A stretch of DNA of 64,000 nucleotides from SH-MAG3 sp036374995 (GTDB taxonomy: Bacteria > Gemmatimonadota > Gemmatimonadetes > Longimicrobiales > RSA9), in NCBI GenBank assembly GCA_036374995.1, contig DASUSS010000069.1, positions 31,138 to 95,137 on the forward strand, in the 5' to 3' direction. Position 1 is the stretch's first letter; each line of letters starts with the position of its first letter. The translations under genes and the position numbers were made by a program. Positions 16,043-24,760 of the stretch are shown here, one piece after another. The notes under the pieces are model-generated. The model saw only the letters and a program-made list of their open reading frames with translations, was not told the origin of the DNA and searched no databases.

Positions 16043-18001
16043 CTACGGCAGCCGCAGGGCCACCAGCGATCCCGGATGCTGGCCGCCCCCGACCGCCGTC
16101 ACGATGTACTGCTTCCCGTCGTGCATGTACGTCATCGGCGCCGCATTCGTCGGCGCGGGCAGCTCGACGGCCGCGAGCTCGTCACCCGTCCGCTTGTCGA
16201 CGGCATGGAACAGCGGTGCGCCGCCGCGGCCCTCGCCGTACATCAGCAGCGTCTTCGTCACGAGCGCGGTCGCATGCGCGCCCTTGCCGGTTCGCGGAAT
16301 CTCGACGCCGCGCAGCATCGGGTGGTTCTTCACGTTGTCCGGCGTGTCACCGTTCGGGATCCACCACAGCGTCTCGCCGGTGTTCAGGTCGATCGCCGTG
16401 ATCCGTCCGTACGGGGGCTTGTACAGCGGCAGGCCCTCGACGCCGCCGACGCCGCCCGGACCGTTCGTCACGAGGTCCATGTTCGAGTCCGGATCGCGCT
16501 CCTTGCCGGGCATCAGCACCGGCGCACTGCACCCCTTCGTCGATGCGACGTAGAGAACGCCCGTTTCCGGATCGACGACGGATCCGCCCGGGATGTTCGC
16601 GCCGCCGTTCGCACCGGGGCAGTGCACGGACGCGCGCAGGCCGTGCGGGTTGTCGCGGTGCAGCGGCGGATTGAACAGCGGGCCGAGCCGGAACTGCGAG
16701 ACGTGCTCGATCGCGCGCTGCCGCAGCTCCGGCGTGTAATCGATCAGGTCGTCGATCGTGAGTCCCTGCATCTCGAACGGAGCGGGCCGCGTCGGGAACG
16801 GCTGCGTCGGCCAGGTCTTCTCACCCGGCACCTCCGATTGCGGCACGGGTCGCTCCTCGATCGGCCACACGGGCTCGCCCGTCACACGGTTGAACACGTA
16901 GGTGAAGCCCTGCTTCGTCGTCTGTGCCACGATCGGCACCTGACGCCCGTTCATCGTCACGTTCACGACGTGAGGTGACGTCGGATTGTCGTAATTCCAG
17001 ATGTCGTGGTGCACGGTCTGGAAGTGCCAGATGCGCCGGCCGGTCTTCGCATCCAGAGCGAGCACGCTCGTCGAGAACAGCGTGCTGCCCGGGCGATGAC
17101 CGCCGTAGTAGTCGTTCGTCGGTGGATCCGTCGGGATGTAGACGATGCCGCGCTCGAGGTCGGCCGACAGCGGCGCCCACGCAGAGATGTTGCCCGTGTA
17201 CTTCCACGCATCGCCCTCCCACGTGTCGTGACCGAGCTCGCCCGGCTGCGGCACCACGTTGAACTTCCACAGGTGCCGGCCCGTGCGCGAGTCGTAGGCG
17301 AGGATGTGGCCGGGGACGTTCTCCTTCCGCGTCTGGTAGTAGCCCTGCTCGTGCGAGTTGCCCACCACGATCACGCCGTTCACGACGATCGGCGGCGATG
17401 AGTTCGTGATGATGCTCACCGAATCGGCAATGCCGAACTCCGGGTCGTACGGGTAGCCGAGGTCCGCGAGCAGGTCGACCGTCCCGTTTCTCCCGAACCT
17501 CTCGACCGGCCGGCCCGTCTTCGCATCGAGAGCGTGGAGGAAGAACGCGGGCGTCACGACGTAGATCACGCCGCGGCCGTCGATCTCGTCGTACGCGACG
17601 CCCTTGCCGTAGTTCTGCCGCATGGATCGCTCGAAGCGCTTCGTGTGCGGCTCGCGGAACGTCCACAGCGTCTCGCCCGTCGCCGGATCGAGCGCGACCA
17701 CCGTGCGTCTCGAGCCCGCCACCGTGTAGAGGATGCCGTCGATGTAGGACGGCGTCGCGCGCAGGATGTTGTCGCGCGACGGCCCGTAGTTGTCGCCCCG
17801 CCAGACCCACGCGACCTCGAGTGTTCCGAAGTTCGCCGCATCGATCTGCTCGAGCGGCGAGTAGCGCGTGCTCCAGGCGTCCGCACCCCAGTAGCGCCAC
17901 TCACCGGAGGGATTGCCGCGTTCCTGCGCCCCGACCGGCGCGGGAGCGAGGAGGATGGCCAGGATCATGACACGATGGACTACGCGCTGCGGACGTCGCA
18001 T
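16043..18001 (-). CDS. PQQ-dependent dehydrogenase (quinoprotein, no heme domain)
   Basis: A 652-residue periplasmic quinoprotein with a signal peptide (VMILAILLAPAPVGAQ) and an eight-bladed PQQ propeller from near residue 30: WRYWGADAWSTRYSPLEQID, VALDPATGETLW, VTPAFFLHALDAKTGRPVER, ILAYDSRTGRHLWKFN. The CPGANGGANIPGGSVVDPET string is a family hallmark. There is no C-terminal heme domain, so it needs an outside acceptor, plausibly the convergent monoheme cytochrome c. Substrate, likely an alcohol or sugar, is not predictable. The start follows GAGG by six bases. No pqq biosynthesis genes are in the window. Confidence 0.9.
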   Translation of the reverse strand: MRRPQRVVHRVMILAILLAPAPVGAQERGNPSGEWRYWGADAWSTRYSPLEQIDAANFGTLEVAWVWRGDNYGPSRDNILRATPSYIDGILYTVAGSRRTVVALDPATGETLWTFREPHTKRFERSMRQNYGKGVAYDEIDGRGVIYVVTPAFFLHALDAKTGRPVERFGRNGTVDLLADLGYPYDPEFGIADSVSIITNSSPPIVVNGVIVVGNSHEQGYYQTRKENVPGHILAYDSRTGRHLWKFNVVPQPGELGHDTWEGDAWKYTGNISAWAPLSADLERGIVYIPTDPPTNDYYGGHRPGSTLFSTSVLALDAKTGRRIWHFQTVHHDIWNYDNPTSPHVVNVTMNGRQVPIVAQTTKQGFTYVFNRVTGEPVWPIEERPVPQSEVPGEKTWPTQPFPTRPAPFEMQGLTIDDLIDYTPELRQRAIEHVSQFRLGPLFNPPLHRDNPHGLRASVHCPGANGGANIPGGSVVDPETGVLYVASTKGCSAPVLMPGKERDPDSNMDLVTNGPGGVGGVEGLPLYKPPYGRITAIDLNTGETLWWIPNGDTPDNVKNHPMLRGVEIPRTGKGAHATALVTKTLLMYGEGRGGAPLFHAVDKRTGDELAAVELPAPTNAAPMTYMHDGKQYIVTAVGGGQHPGSLVALRLP

Positions 18002-18109
18002 AGCACCTCGCAGGTGAGGATCGGCGATTGGCTCGTACGAGACGCGGACGGGAAAGCTGCCGCTAAGGTAAGACGCAGCCCCCCGTCGCGCGAGCGTGCA
18101 CGCCGACCT

Positions 18110-18985
18110 TCACGAGTGCGCGCCGCGCAGCAGCGCGACCGCACCCACGATGCTGGCGCCCGCGAGCACCACCCCGCCGCCGAGCGCCTCGCCCGCCAGC
18201 ATCCAGCCGAGCAGCAGCGCAACGAGCGGATTCACGTACGAGTGCGTCGCCACGAGCGAGGGCGGCGTCCGGCACAGCAGCCACCGGTACGCGCTGAACG
18301 CCGCCACCGAGCCGAACACGATCAGGTAGGCGAGCGCACCCACCGACCGCGGGCTGAACTCCGCTGCCGCCAGGTCCGCTCCCTCGCCGAACAGCAGACC
18401 CGCCGCCAGCACGACCACTCCGCCCGCGAGCATCTCCGCACCCGCCGACCGGCTCGCCGGGCCCTTCAGCGGCGAGCGCGTCGCCCGGATCGAACCCGCG
18501 GCCCAGAAGAACGCCGCCGTGAGGACCGCCAGCGACGGCAGGAGATTCGACCGCAGCCCACCACCGCCCTGGAGCAGGAGCGCCACGCCCACCGTGCCCA
18601 GCGCCAGGCCCGTCCACGTGCGCACGCGCGGCCGGCCGCCGCCCTGACGCCACTGCAGCAGCACCATCCACATCGGCGACGTGGTCCCGAGCAGCGCCGC
18701 CGTCCCCGACGCGATGTGCTGCTCCGCCCAGGCCAGCGCGCCGTAACCGCCCAGAAACAGCATCGCGCCCGTGACCGCCGACCACCGCCACTCGCGTACG
18801 CTCAACCCCGCTGCCCCGCGCCACCGCGCCCAGCCGTACAGAACCCCGCCAGCCACCAGCATCCGCGCGGCCATCGTCGTGAACGGAGGCATCGTCTCGA
18901 CCGCATACGCGATCGCGAGGTACGTCGATCCCCACACCACGTAGATCGTCGCAAACGCCGCCACCACCGTGAGCCGCGTCGACAC
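18110..18985 (-). CDS. EamA/DMT family transporter
   Basis: A 291-residue inner membrane protein with ten predicted helices in two EamA halves. It begins VSTRLTVVAAFATIYVVWGS followed by TYLAIAYAVE, the signature of this family; the second half includes ALAYLIVFGSVAAFSAYRWL. Members export amino acids or other small metabolites. I chose the GTG at 18985, which has a GGGGGG run five bases upstream and fits family length. A GTG at 19102 would add 39 residues and overlap the small upstream gene by GTGA, so a longer product cannot be excluded. Substrate unknown. Confidence 0.87.
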   Translation of the reverse strand: MSTRLTVVAAFATIYVVWGSTYLAIAYAVETMPPFTTMAARMLVAGGVLYGWARWRGAAGLSVREWRWSAVTGAMLFLGGYGALAWAEQHIASGTAALLGTTSPMWMVLLQWRQGGGRPRVRTWTGLALGTVGVALLLQGGGGLRSNLLPSLAVLTAAFFWAAGSIRATRSPLKGPASRSAGAEMLAGGVVVLAAGLLFGEGADLAAAEFSPRSVGALAYLIVFGSVAAFSAYRWLLCRTPPSLVATHSYVNPLVALLLGWMLAGEALGGGVVLAGASIVGAVALLRGAHS

Positions 18986-19098
18986 GACCCCCCGGCACGC
19001 CACCAGGCCCCACACGGACCGCGCCACCTCCCGCAGGCCGCGGCCGGGCGCCACCTCCACCACCACACCGCCGCACTGCCCGGCCGCAGCTTCCACGC

Positions 19099-19257
19099 TC
19101 ACCGCCACTGCGCCCCCACGACCTCGGCGTACCGCAGCCAGTAGATCAGCCACCACCGGCCCACCCGGCGCAGAATTCCGCCCGACGGCCGCTCTGCCTC
19201 CGACCCCTGCGCCGGGACCGCGACCGGTCCGCCCGCGCGCGTCGCCACTGCCTCCAT
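19099..19257 (-). CDS. Small basic, tryptophan-rich protein (52 residues)
   Basis: A short gene between the EamA transporter and the divergent CGNR regulator. It has an excellent ribosome binding site (GGGAGGGG, three bases before the ATG). The product has a neutral Ala/Gly/Pro-rich first half and a second half that looks like an amphipathic helix: GGILRRVGRWWLIYWLRYAE. The stop overlaps an in-frame GTG of the transporter reading frame, consistent with coupling. No family is recognised. It might be a small membrane-surface partner of the transporter. Coding status rests on the start signal and operon position, not on homology. Confidence 0.55.
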   Translation of the reverse strand: MEAVATRAGGPVAVPAQGSEAERPSGGILRRVGRWWLIYWLRYAEVVGAQWR

Positions 19258-19276
19258 CGTCCCCTCCCTCTGGTAA

Positions 19277-19353
19277 AACCACCGTTCCGGCGTTATGGTG
19301 GTTACAAGATACGCGGGATTTCTAACCTGTCAACAGTGTTTTGATGGTTACAA
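19277..19353. promoter_or_regulatory. Divergent control region with repeated operator-like motifs
   Basis: Between the small gene/EamA operon and the CGNR regulator lie an inverted repeat (AACCACC at 19277-19283 and GGTGGTT at 19297-19303) and two direct copies of TGGTTACAA (19299-19307 and 19345-19353), spaced 46 bp apart. This is the most AT-rich stretch of the area and should hold both promoters. The CGNR protein is the obvious candidate to bind it, which is inference. Confidence 0.5.
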
Positions 19354-19382
19354 ACGGTCCAGTTAAGCCGGAGTGAGCCAAC

Positions 19383-20018
19383 GTGGCAGAAATACAGCGC
19401 ACGATGCAGAACCTCGACCTGGTCGGCGGCAATGTCGCGCTCGACTTCGCCAACAGCGGCGATGGCCCGGTCGCGGGCGGGACGCCGACGGAGCGGCTGC
19501 ACACGTACGGCGACCTGCTCACGTTCGCGCAGCGCTCGGAGCTGATCGGAGCGGGGCGGGCGGCGGAGCTGCGGGCGGAGGCGGAGCGACGGCCGGCCGC
19601 TGCGGCGGACGTGGTGGAGCGCGCCCGGGTGCTGCGCGACACGCTGTACGCCGCGTTTTCGGCAGTGGCGCACGCGGGGCGGGCGCGGCAGGAGGACATC
19701 GAGGTGCTGAACTCGTTTCTGGAGGAGGGGATGCGGTACCGCCGGCTGGAGCGGGACGAGCGGTGCTGCGGGTGGACGTGGTCGGCGGGCGAGGAGCCGC
19801 TGGCGCAGATGCTGTGGCCGATCGTCAACGCGGCGGCGGAGCTGCTCGTGGAGGGCGAGCTGGAGCGGGTGAAGACGTGCGGCAACGAGGCGTGCTCGTG
19901 GCTGTTCCTGGACATGAGCCGGAACCGGAGCCGGCGGTGGTGCGACATGAAGGACTGCGGCAATCGGGCAAAGGCGCGCCGCCACTACGCGCGGCAGCGC
20001 GGGTCGGCCGCGGACTGA
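19383..20018 (+). CDS. ABATE/CGNR zinc-finger transcriptional regulator
   Basis: A 211-residue protein with an N-terminal ABATE (DUF1470) ligand-binding-like domain (LVGGNVALDFANS at residues 13-25) and a C-terminal zinc finger: Cys166, Cys171, Cys187 and Cys192, the last in the eponymous CGNR at 192-195, followed by a basic tail. Family members are thought to be stress-related transcription regulators. Start is GTG with GGAG about a dozen bases upstream; an ATG seven codons in is a fallback. It is divergent from the small gene and EamA transporter, which it probably controls through the repeated motifs between them. Confidence 0.88.
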   Translation: MAEIQRTMQNLDLVGGNVALDFANSGDGPVAGGTPTERLHTYGDLLTFAQRSELIGAGRAAELRAEAERRPAAAADVVERARVLRDTLYAAFSAVAHAGRARQEDIEVLNSFLEEGMRYRRLERDERCCGWTWSAGEEPLAQMLWPIVNAAAELLVEGELERVKTCGNEACSWLFLDMSRNRSRRWCDMKDCGNRAKARRHYARQRGSAAD

Positions 20019-20138
20019 CCCCCGGGTTCGAGACTCCGCATCGGCGAGGTCGTTCAGGTGACGCGGCTTGACGCCATGACGGCCGCGAATGCAGGTTCCC
20101 TTTCCATCCCATCCCGTAAGCGATCCCGGAGCCGGCCG

Positions 20139-21140
20139 ATGTCGCCTTCCCGCATTCTTCTGGTCACGGCGCTGCTCGTTCCTGCGGCGGTGGCGGCGCA
20201 GCCCAACCCCTACCGCGTGGCGGATGACGCGTTCGGCCAGCTGCCCGCGGGCCGCACGTGGGGAGCGACGAGCGCAGTGTATCCGGGACCGGATGGGCGG
20301 ACGATCTGGGTGGCCGAGCGGTGCGGCCAGAACAGCTGCGTCGGCCGTGAGGACTGGCCGTCCGTCTTCCAGTTCGATCTCGACGGGCGTCTGCTGAAGA
20401 GCTTCGGCGCGGGCATGATCGCGTGGCCGCACGGCATCTTCGTCGACCGCGACGGCAACGTCTGGGTGACCGATGCGACGGGTATCGGCGAGATTCCCGA
20501 GGGCGTGGGTCACGTCGTCTACAAGTTCAGCCCCGACGGCGAGCTGCTGCTGACGCTGGGGAAGAAGGGTGTCGCGGGCGAGGGCACGGACGTGTTCAAC
20601 CAGCCGTCCGCGGTGCTCGTTGCGCCGAACGGCGACATCTTCGTGGCCGACGGTCATGGCACGGGCGGCAACAACCGGATCGTGAAGCTCTCGAGCGATG
20701 GCCGCTTCATCGCGCAGTGGGGCACGACGGGGACGGGTCCCGGCGAGTTCCGCGATCCGCACGCGCTCGCGATGGACTCGCAGGGCCGTCTGTTCGTTGC
20801 GGACCGGGGCAACAGCCGCATCCAGATCTTCGATCAGGAAGGCCGGCACCTCGACAGCTGGACGCAGTTCGGCCGGCCGAGCGGGCTGTTCATAGACGCG
20901 GACGATGTTCTGTACGCGACGGACTCCGAATCGAACGCGCGGCGCAATCCCGGATTCCGGCGGGGCATCTACATCGGCAGCGTGCGCGACGGGAAGGTGA
21001 CCGCGTTCATCCCGGACCCCGAGCCCGATCCGGATGCGTCCGCGACGAGCGGCGCGGAAGGCGTCGCGGTGGATGCGCTCGGCAGCATCTATGGCGCGGA
21101 GGTCGGTCCGCGGACGCTGCGACGGTACGTGCGGCGCTGA
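20139..21140 (+). CDS. Exported NHL-repeat beta-propeller protein
   Basis: A 333-residue secreted protein with a Sec signal (ILLVTALLVPAAVAAQ) and about six NHL blades, for example GIFVDRDGNVWVTDATG, AVLVAPNGDIFVADGHG and ALAMDSQGRLFVADRGN. It resembles the peptidyl-alpha-hydroxyglycine lyase-like group of NHL proteins, but that enzymatic label is not supported by a visible active site. I chose the internal ATG giving the clean signal peptide. It stands alone, followed by a hairpin. A second exported propeller of the same general kind is encoded at 35.8 kb. Confidence 0.82.
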   Translation: MSPSRILLVTALLVPAAVAAQPNPYRVADDAFGQLPAGRTWGATSAVYPGPDGRTIWVAERCGQNSCVGREDWPSVFQFDLDGRLLKSFGAGMIAWPHGIFVDRDGNVWVTDATGIGEIPEGVGHVVYKFSPDGELLLTLGKKGVAGEGTDVFNQPSAVLVAPNGDIFVADGHGTGGNNRIVKLSSDGRFIAQWGTTGTGPGEFRDPHALAMDSQGRLFVADRGNSRIQIFDQEGRHLDSWTQFGRPSGLFIDADDVLYATDSESNARRNPGFRRGIYIGSVRDGKVTAFIPDPEPDPDASATSGAEGVAVDALGSIYGAEVGPRTLRRYVRR

Positions 21141-21187
21141 CGGCTGGACGACCGCGCCGCTCCCGTTCTGACACTCGCGGCACCAGG

Positions 21188-21342
21188 CCGTCCGTCCGCG
21201 TACGCCGACGGACGGTCCGCCCCCGGACCTTGCGCGGCACCGGCGCCGGCGCTCTACTTTCCATTGGCTCGCAGCCATTCCTGCCGGGCTCTGCGCAACC
21301 AGAAATCCTGACCCCATCGAGTGTCGGCCCGCATGCGGGCCG
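21188..21342. other. Intergenic hairpin and 18-bp palindrome
   Basis: The 257-bp gap before the amidohydrolase pair contains a perfect 9-bp stem (CCGTCCGTC at 21188-21196 with GACGGACGG at 21207-21215), a likely terminator for the NHL gene, and a perfect palindrome CGGCCCGCATGCGGGCCG at 21325-21342, which may be an operator or leader hairpin for the downstream operon. I see no gene here. Confidence 0.5.
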
Positions 21343-21397
21343 AGAGGGCGACGTGCCACACCACTCCAGCCACTCACCCGTTCTCCGGAGCCGCTCC

Positions 21398-24300
21398 ATG
21401 CGCTTCATGAAGACCCTCACGGCCTGCGGTGCGGTCGCGCTGTGCGTGATCCCCGCCGGGCAGCTCGAGGCACAACGGCCGATCTCCACAGACACCGTCG
21501 CGTGGGGACTGCCGCTCGAGCCCGCACGCTACGCGCGCTTCGCGGCGACGAAGGGCACGTGGATGTCCGTCGATGTGAGTCCCGACGGTGGCACTCTGGT
21601 CTTCGACCTGCTCGGCGACCTCTACACGATGCCGTTCACCGGCGGCAGCGCGGCGCGCATCACGAGCGGGATCGCGCACGACATGGCGCCGCGGTTCAGC
21701 CCCGACGGGCGGCGCATCGTGTTCGTCTCGGACCGCAGCGGTGATGACAACGTCTGGCTCGTGAATGTCGACGGCTCCGGCCTCAGGCAGCTGTCGCACG
21801 GCCGGGAGGCGACCTACTTCTCGCCCGAATGGACGCCGGACGGGAAGTACATCGTCGTCTCGCGCGCCGGCTTCACGGGCGGCGCGGAGAAGATCTGGCT
21901 GTACCACGTCGATGGCGGCCGCGGACTCCAGATGGGCAGCGCGCCGCCCGCGATCCGGATGTTCGGCGCCGCGTTCGGCCCCGACCCGCGGTACGTCTGG
22001 TACGCGCAGCGCAGCGGGTACTGGGAGTACAACGCGATCCTGCCGCAGTACCAGCTCGGCGTTTACGACCGTGAGACGGGCACGTTCACGACGATGAGCG
22101 CGCGCTACGGCTCCGCGTTCCGTCCGGCACTCTCGCCGGACGGGAAGCTGCTCGCGTTCGGCTCGCGTCACGACGCCGATACCGGCCTGCGCGTGCGCGA
22201 TCTGGAAACGGGCGAGGAGCGGTGGCTCGCGTATCCGATCCAGCGCGACGACCAGGAATCGATCGCGAGCATGGACGTGCTGCCCGGCTACTCGTTCACG
22301 CCTGACTCCCGCAACGTCGTCATTTCCTACGGCGGCGAGTTCTGGCGCGTGCCCGTCGACGGCAGCGAAGCCGTCCGCATCCCGTTCACGGCCCAGGCCG
22401 AAGTCGCGATCGGTCCCGAGCTGAAGTTCGAGTACCCGATCGAGGACTCGCCGACGTTCACGGCGAAGCAGATCCGCGATCCGGTGGTGTCACCGGACGG
22501 CCGCCGTGTCGTGTTCACCGCGCTCGACCGCCTGTACGTGATGGACCTGCCGAGCGGCACGCCCCGCCGCGTGACGCGGCAGGAGGTCGGCGAGTACTAC
22601 CCGACGTGGTCGCCGGACGGGAATCACATCGCCTTCGTCACATGGGATGACCAGCAGGGCCACATCATGCGCGTGCCTGCCGCCGGCGGCACGCCGACGC
22701 GGCTCTCGCGCACAGGCGCGTACTACCAGCAGCCCGCGTGGTCGCCGGACGGAGAGCGGATCGTCGCCATGCGCGCGGCTGCGCGCGACCTCCGCGAAGC
22801 CATCGACCCGTTCGTCTTCGATGGGCTCGCTGCCGAGTTCGTGTGGGTCCCGGCAGCCGGCGGCGAGTCGACCGTCATCGGCCCGACGAGCGGGCGGCTG
22901 AAGCCACACTTCACGACGGACCCCGAGCGCATCTACAGCTACGGCCCGACACCGGCCGTCGGCCAGCCCGGCACACCGGGGTACCAGCCGCCGACGCTCG
23001 CGCTCGTCTCGACCCGCTGGGACAACACGGACGTGAAGCAGCACCTGCGCGTCACATGGCGCCTGCCGATCACGCCGGGGCCGTACGAGTACTCGCGCTA
23101 CTCCGATCTCGTCATGCCGCGCACGAACTTCGACGAGCGCGAGCCCGGCGCGTTCCTCGCCACCGCCGACTTCGTCATGATGGCGCCGCGCGGCGACCTC
23201 GCGCTCGCGGTCGCGAACGGACAGATCTACACGGTCCACGTGCCGCAGGTCGGCGCAGCGCCACCGATGGTGATGGTGAGCGCGCCCGACAGCGCAGCCA
23301 TGCCCGTGCGCCGGCTCTCCGACATCGGGGGTGAATTCGCCTCATGGAGCGGCGATGGCCGGAAGGTGCATTGGTCGATCGGCAACGCATTCGTCACCTA
23401 CGACCTCGATGCCGCCGCCGGCAACGATGCCTATCGCCCCACCGAGCAGCGCGTCGCCGTCACGGCACCCCGTGACATCCCGCAGGGCGCCGTACTGCTG
23501 CGCGGCGCTCGCGCCATTACGATGCGCGGCGACGAGGTGATCGAGAACGCCGACGTGCTCATCCGCAACAACCGCATCGTGAGCATCGGTCCGCGCGGCG
23601 CGGCACCGGCAGACGCACGCGTGATCGATGTCGCGGGCAAGACGATCATGCCGGGCTTCGTCGACACGCACGCGCACATGTGGAACCTCTGGGGCATGCA
23701 CTGGAACCGCCCCTGGATCTACCTCGCGAACCTCGCCTACGGCGTGACCACGACGCGCGATCCACAGACGGCGACGACCGACGTGCTCACGTACGCGGAC
23801 CGCGTCGATGCCGGACTCATGCCCGGGCCGCGTGTCTACTCGACCGGCCCCGGCGTGTTCTGGACGGAGGGCATCCGCAACCTGGACGATGCGCGCTACA
23901 CGCTGCGCCGCTACAGCGACTACTACGACACGAAGACGTTCAAGATGTACATGGCGGGCAACCGGCAGCAGCGGCAGTGGCTGATCATGGCCGCACGCGA
24001 GTTGAACCTGATGCCGACCACGGAGGGCGGCCTCGACTACCGCCTCAACATGACGCACGCGATGGACGGTTACCCCGGCATCGAGCACACGATGCCGATC
24101 ATCCCCGCATACGATGACGTGGTGCAGCTGTTCCGCGCATCGCAGACGACGAACTCGCCGACACTGCTCGTCTCCTACGGCGGCCCGTGGGCGGAGAACT
24201 ACTTCTACACGAACGAGAACAACATCGCCGACGAGAAGCTGAAGCACTTCACGCCGGCCGAGGAGCTGAACTTCAAGATCCGGCGCCGCAACCCGGGGCC

Positions 24301-24760
24301 GGGACGCGGCGGCTGGTTCCACGAGGACGAGTACGCGTTCCGGAAGCATGCGGCGTGGATCAGGGAGCTGGTGGAGGGCGGTGGCCGTGCGGGCGTCGGC
24401 AGCCACGGTCAGCTCCAGGGCCTCGGCTACCACTGGGAGCTGTGGGCGATCCAGAGCGGCGGCATGAGCAATCACGATGCGCTGCGCGTCGCGACGATCA
24501 TGGGCGCCGAGGCGATCGGTCTCGGCCGCGACCTCGGCTCGCTCGACGGCGGCAAGCTGGCGGACCTGCTGGTCCTCGACGGGAATCCGCTCGAGAACAT
24601 CCGCAACACGAACACGATACGGTACGTGATGAAGAACGGCCGGCTGTACGACGGCAGCACACTGGATGAGGTGTGGCCGCAGGCACGCACCGCGGCGGAG
24701 GAGCCGTGGCGCAACAACGGTCCCGCTGTCGGCAACGGCGTGCGTGGAGGTGTGCGATGA
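21398..24760 (+). CDS. Beta-propeller (TolB-like) amidohydrolase fusion, first of tandem pair
   Basis: A 1,120-residue exported enzyme. After a signal peptide (residues 1-27) come two sets of WD40-like/TolB propeller repeats (MSVDVSPDGGTLVFDLLGDL, RFSPDGRRIVFVSDRSGDDN, VVSPDGRRVVFTALDRLYVM) up to about residue 690, then an amidohydrolase domain. The latter has its HxH metal site at His758-Ala-His760 (GFVDTHAHMW), a candidate bridging lysine in TKTFKMYMAGN, and later histidines in GIEHTMPI and GVGSHGQLQG. Relatives are annotated as imidazolonepropionase-like hydrolases or prolidase-like peptidases. GGAG precedes the start. Its stop overlaps the next start by ATGA. Confidence 0.88.
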   Translation: MRFMKTLTACGAVALCVIPAGQLEAQRPISTDTVAWGLPLEPARYARFAATKGTWMSVDVSPDGGTLVFDLLGDLYTMPFTGGSAARITSGIAHDMAPRFSPDGRRIVFVSDRSGDDNVWLVNVDGSGLRQLSHGREATYFSPEWTPDGKYIVVSRAGFTGGAEKIWLYHVDGGRGLQMGSAPPAIRMFGAAFGPDPRYVWYAQRSGYWEYNAILPQYQLGVYDRETGTFTTMSARYGSAFRPALSPDGKLLAFGSRHDADTGLRVRDLETGEERWLAYPIQRDDQESIASMDVLPGYSFTPDSRNVVISYGGEFWRVPVDGSEAVRIPFTAQAEVAIGPELKFEYPIEDSPTFTAKQIRDPVVSPDGRRVVFTALDRLYVMDLPSGTPRRVTRQEVGEYYPTWSPDGNHIAFVTWDDQQGHIMRVPAAGGTPTRLSRTGAYYQQPAWSPDGERIVAMRAAARDLREAIDPFVFDGLAAEFVWVPAAGGESTVIGPTSGRLKPHFTTDPERIYSYGPTPAVGQPGTPGYQPPTLALVSTRWDNTDVKQHLRVTWRLPITPGPYEYSRYSDLVMPRTNFDEREPGAFLATADFVMMAPRGDLALAVANGQIYTVHVPQVGAAPPMVMVSAPDSAAMPVRRLSDIGGEFASWSGDGRKVHWSIGNAFVTYDLDAAAGNDAYRPTEQRVAVTAPRDIPQGAVLLRGARAITMRGDEVIENADVLIRNNRIVSIGPRGAAPADARVIDVAGKTIMPGFVDTHAHMWNLWGMHWNRPWIYLANLAYGVTTTRDPQTATTDVLTYADRVDAGLMPGPRVYSTGPGVFWTEGIRNLDDARYTLRRYSDYYDTKTFKMYMAGNRQQRQWLIMAARELNLMPTTEGGLDYRLNMTHAMDGYPGIEHTMPIIPAYDDVVQLFRASQTTNSPTLLVSYGGPWAENYFYTNENNIADEKLKHFTPAEELNFKIRRRNPGPGRGGWFHEDEYAFRKHAAWIRELVEGGGRAGVGSHGQLQGLGYHWELWAIQSGGMSNHDALRVATIMGAEAIGLGRDLGSLDGGKLADLLVLDGNPLENIRNTNTIRYVMKNGRLYDGSTLDEVWPQARTAAEEPWRNNGPAVGNGVRGGVR

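Noticed and set aside
20423..21397. In-frame extension upstream of the first amidohydrolase
   Set aside because: It overlaps the NHL gene in another frame, and the ATG at 21398 gives a proper signal peptide with a ribosome binding site.
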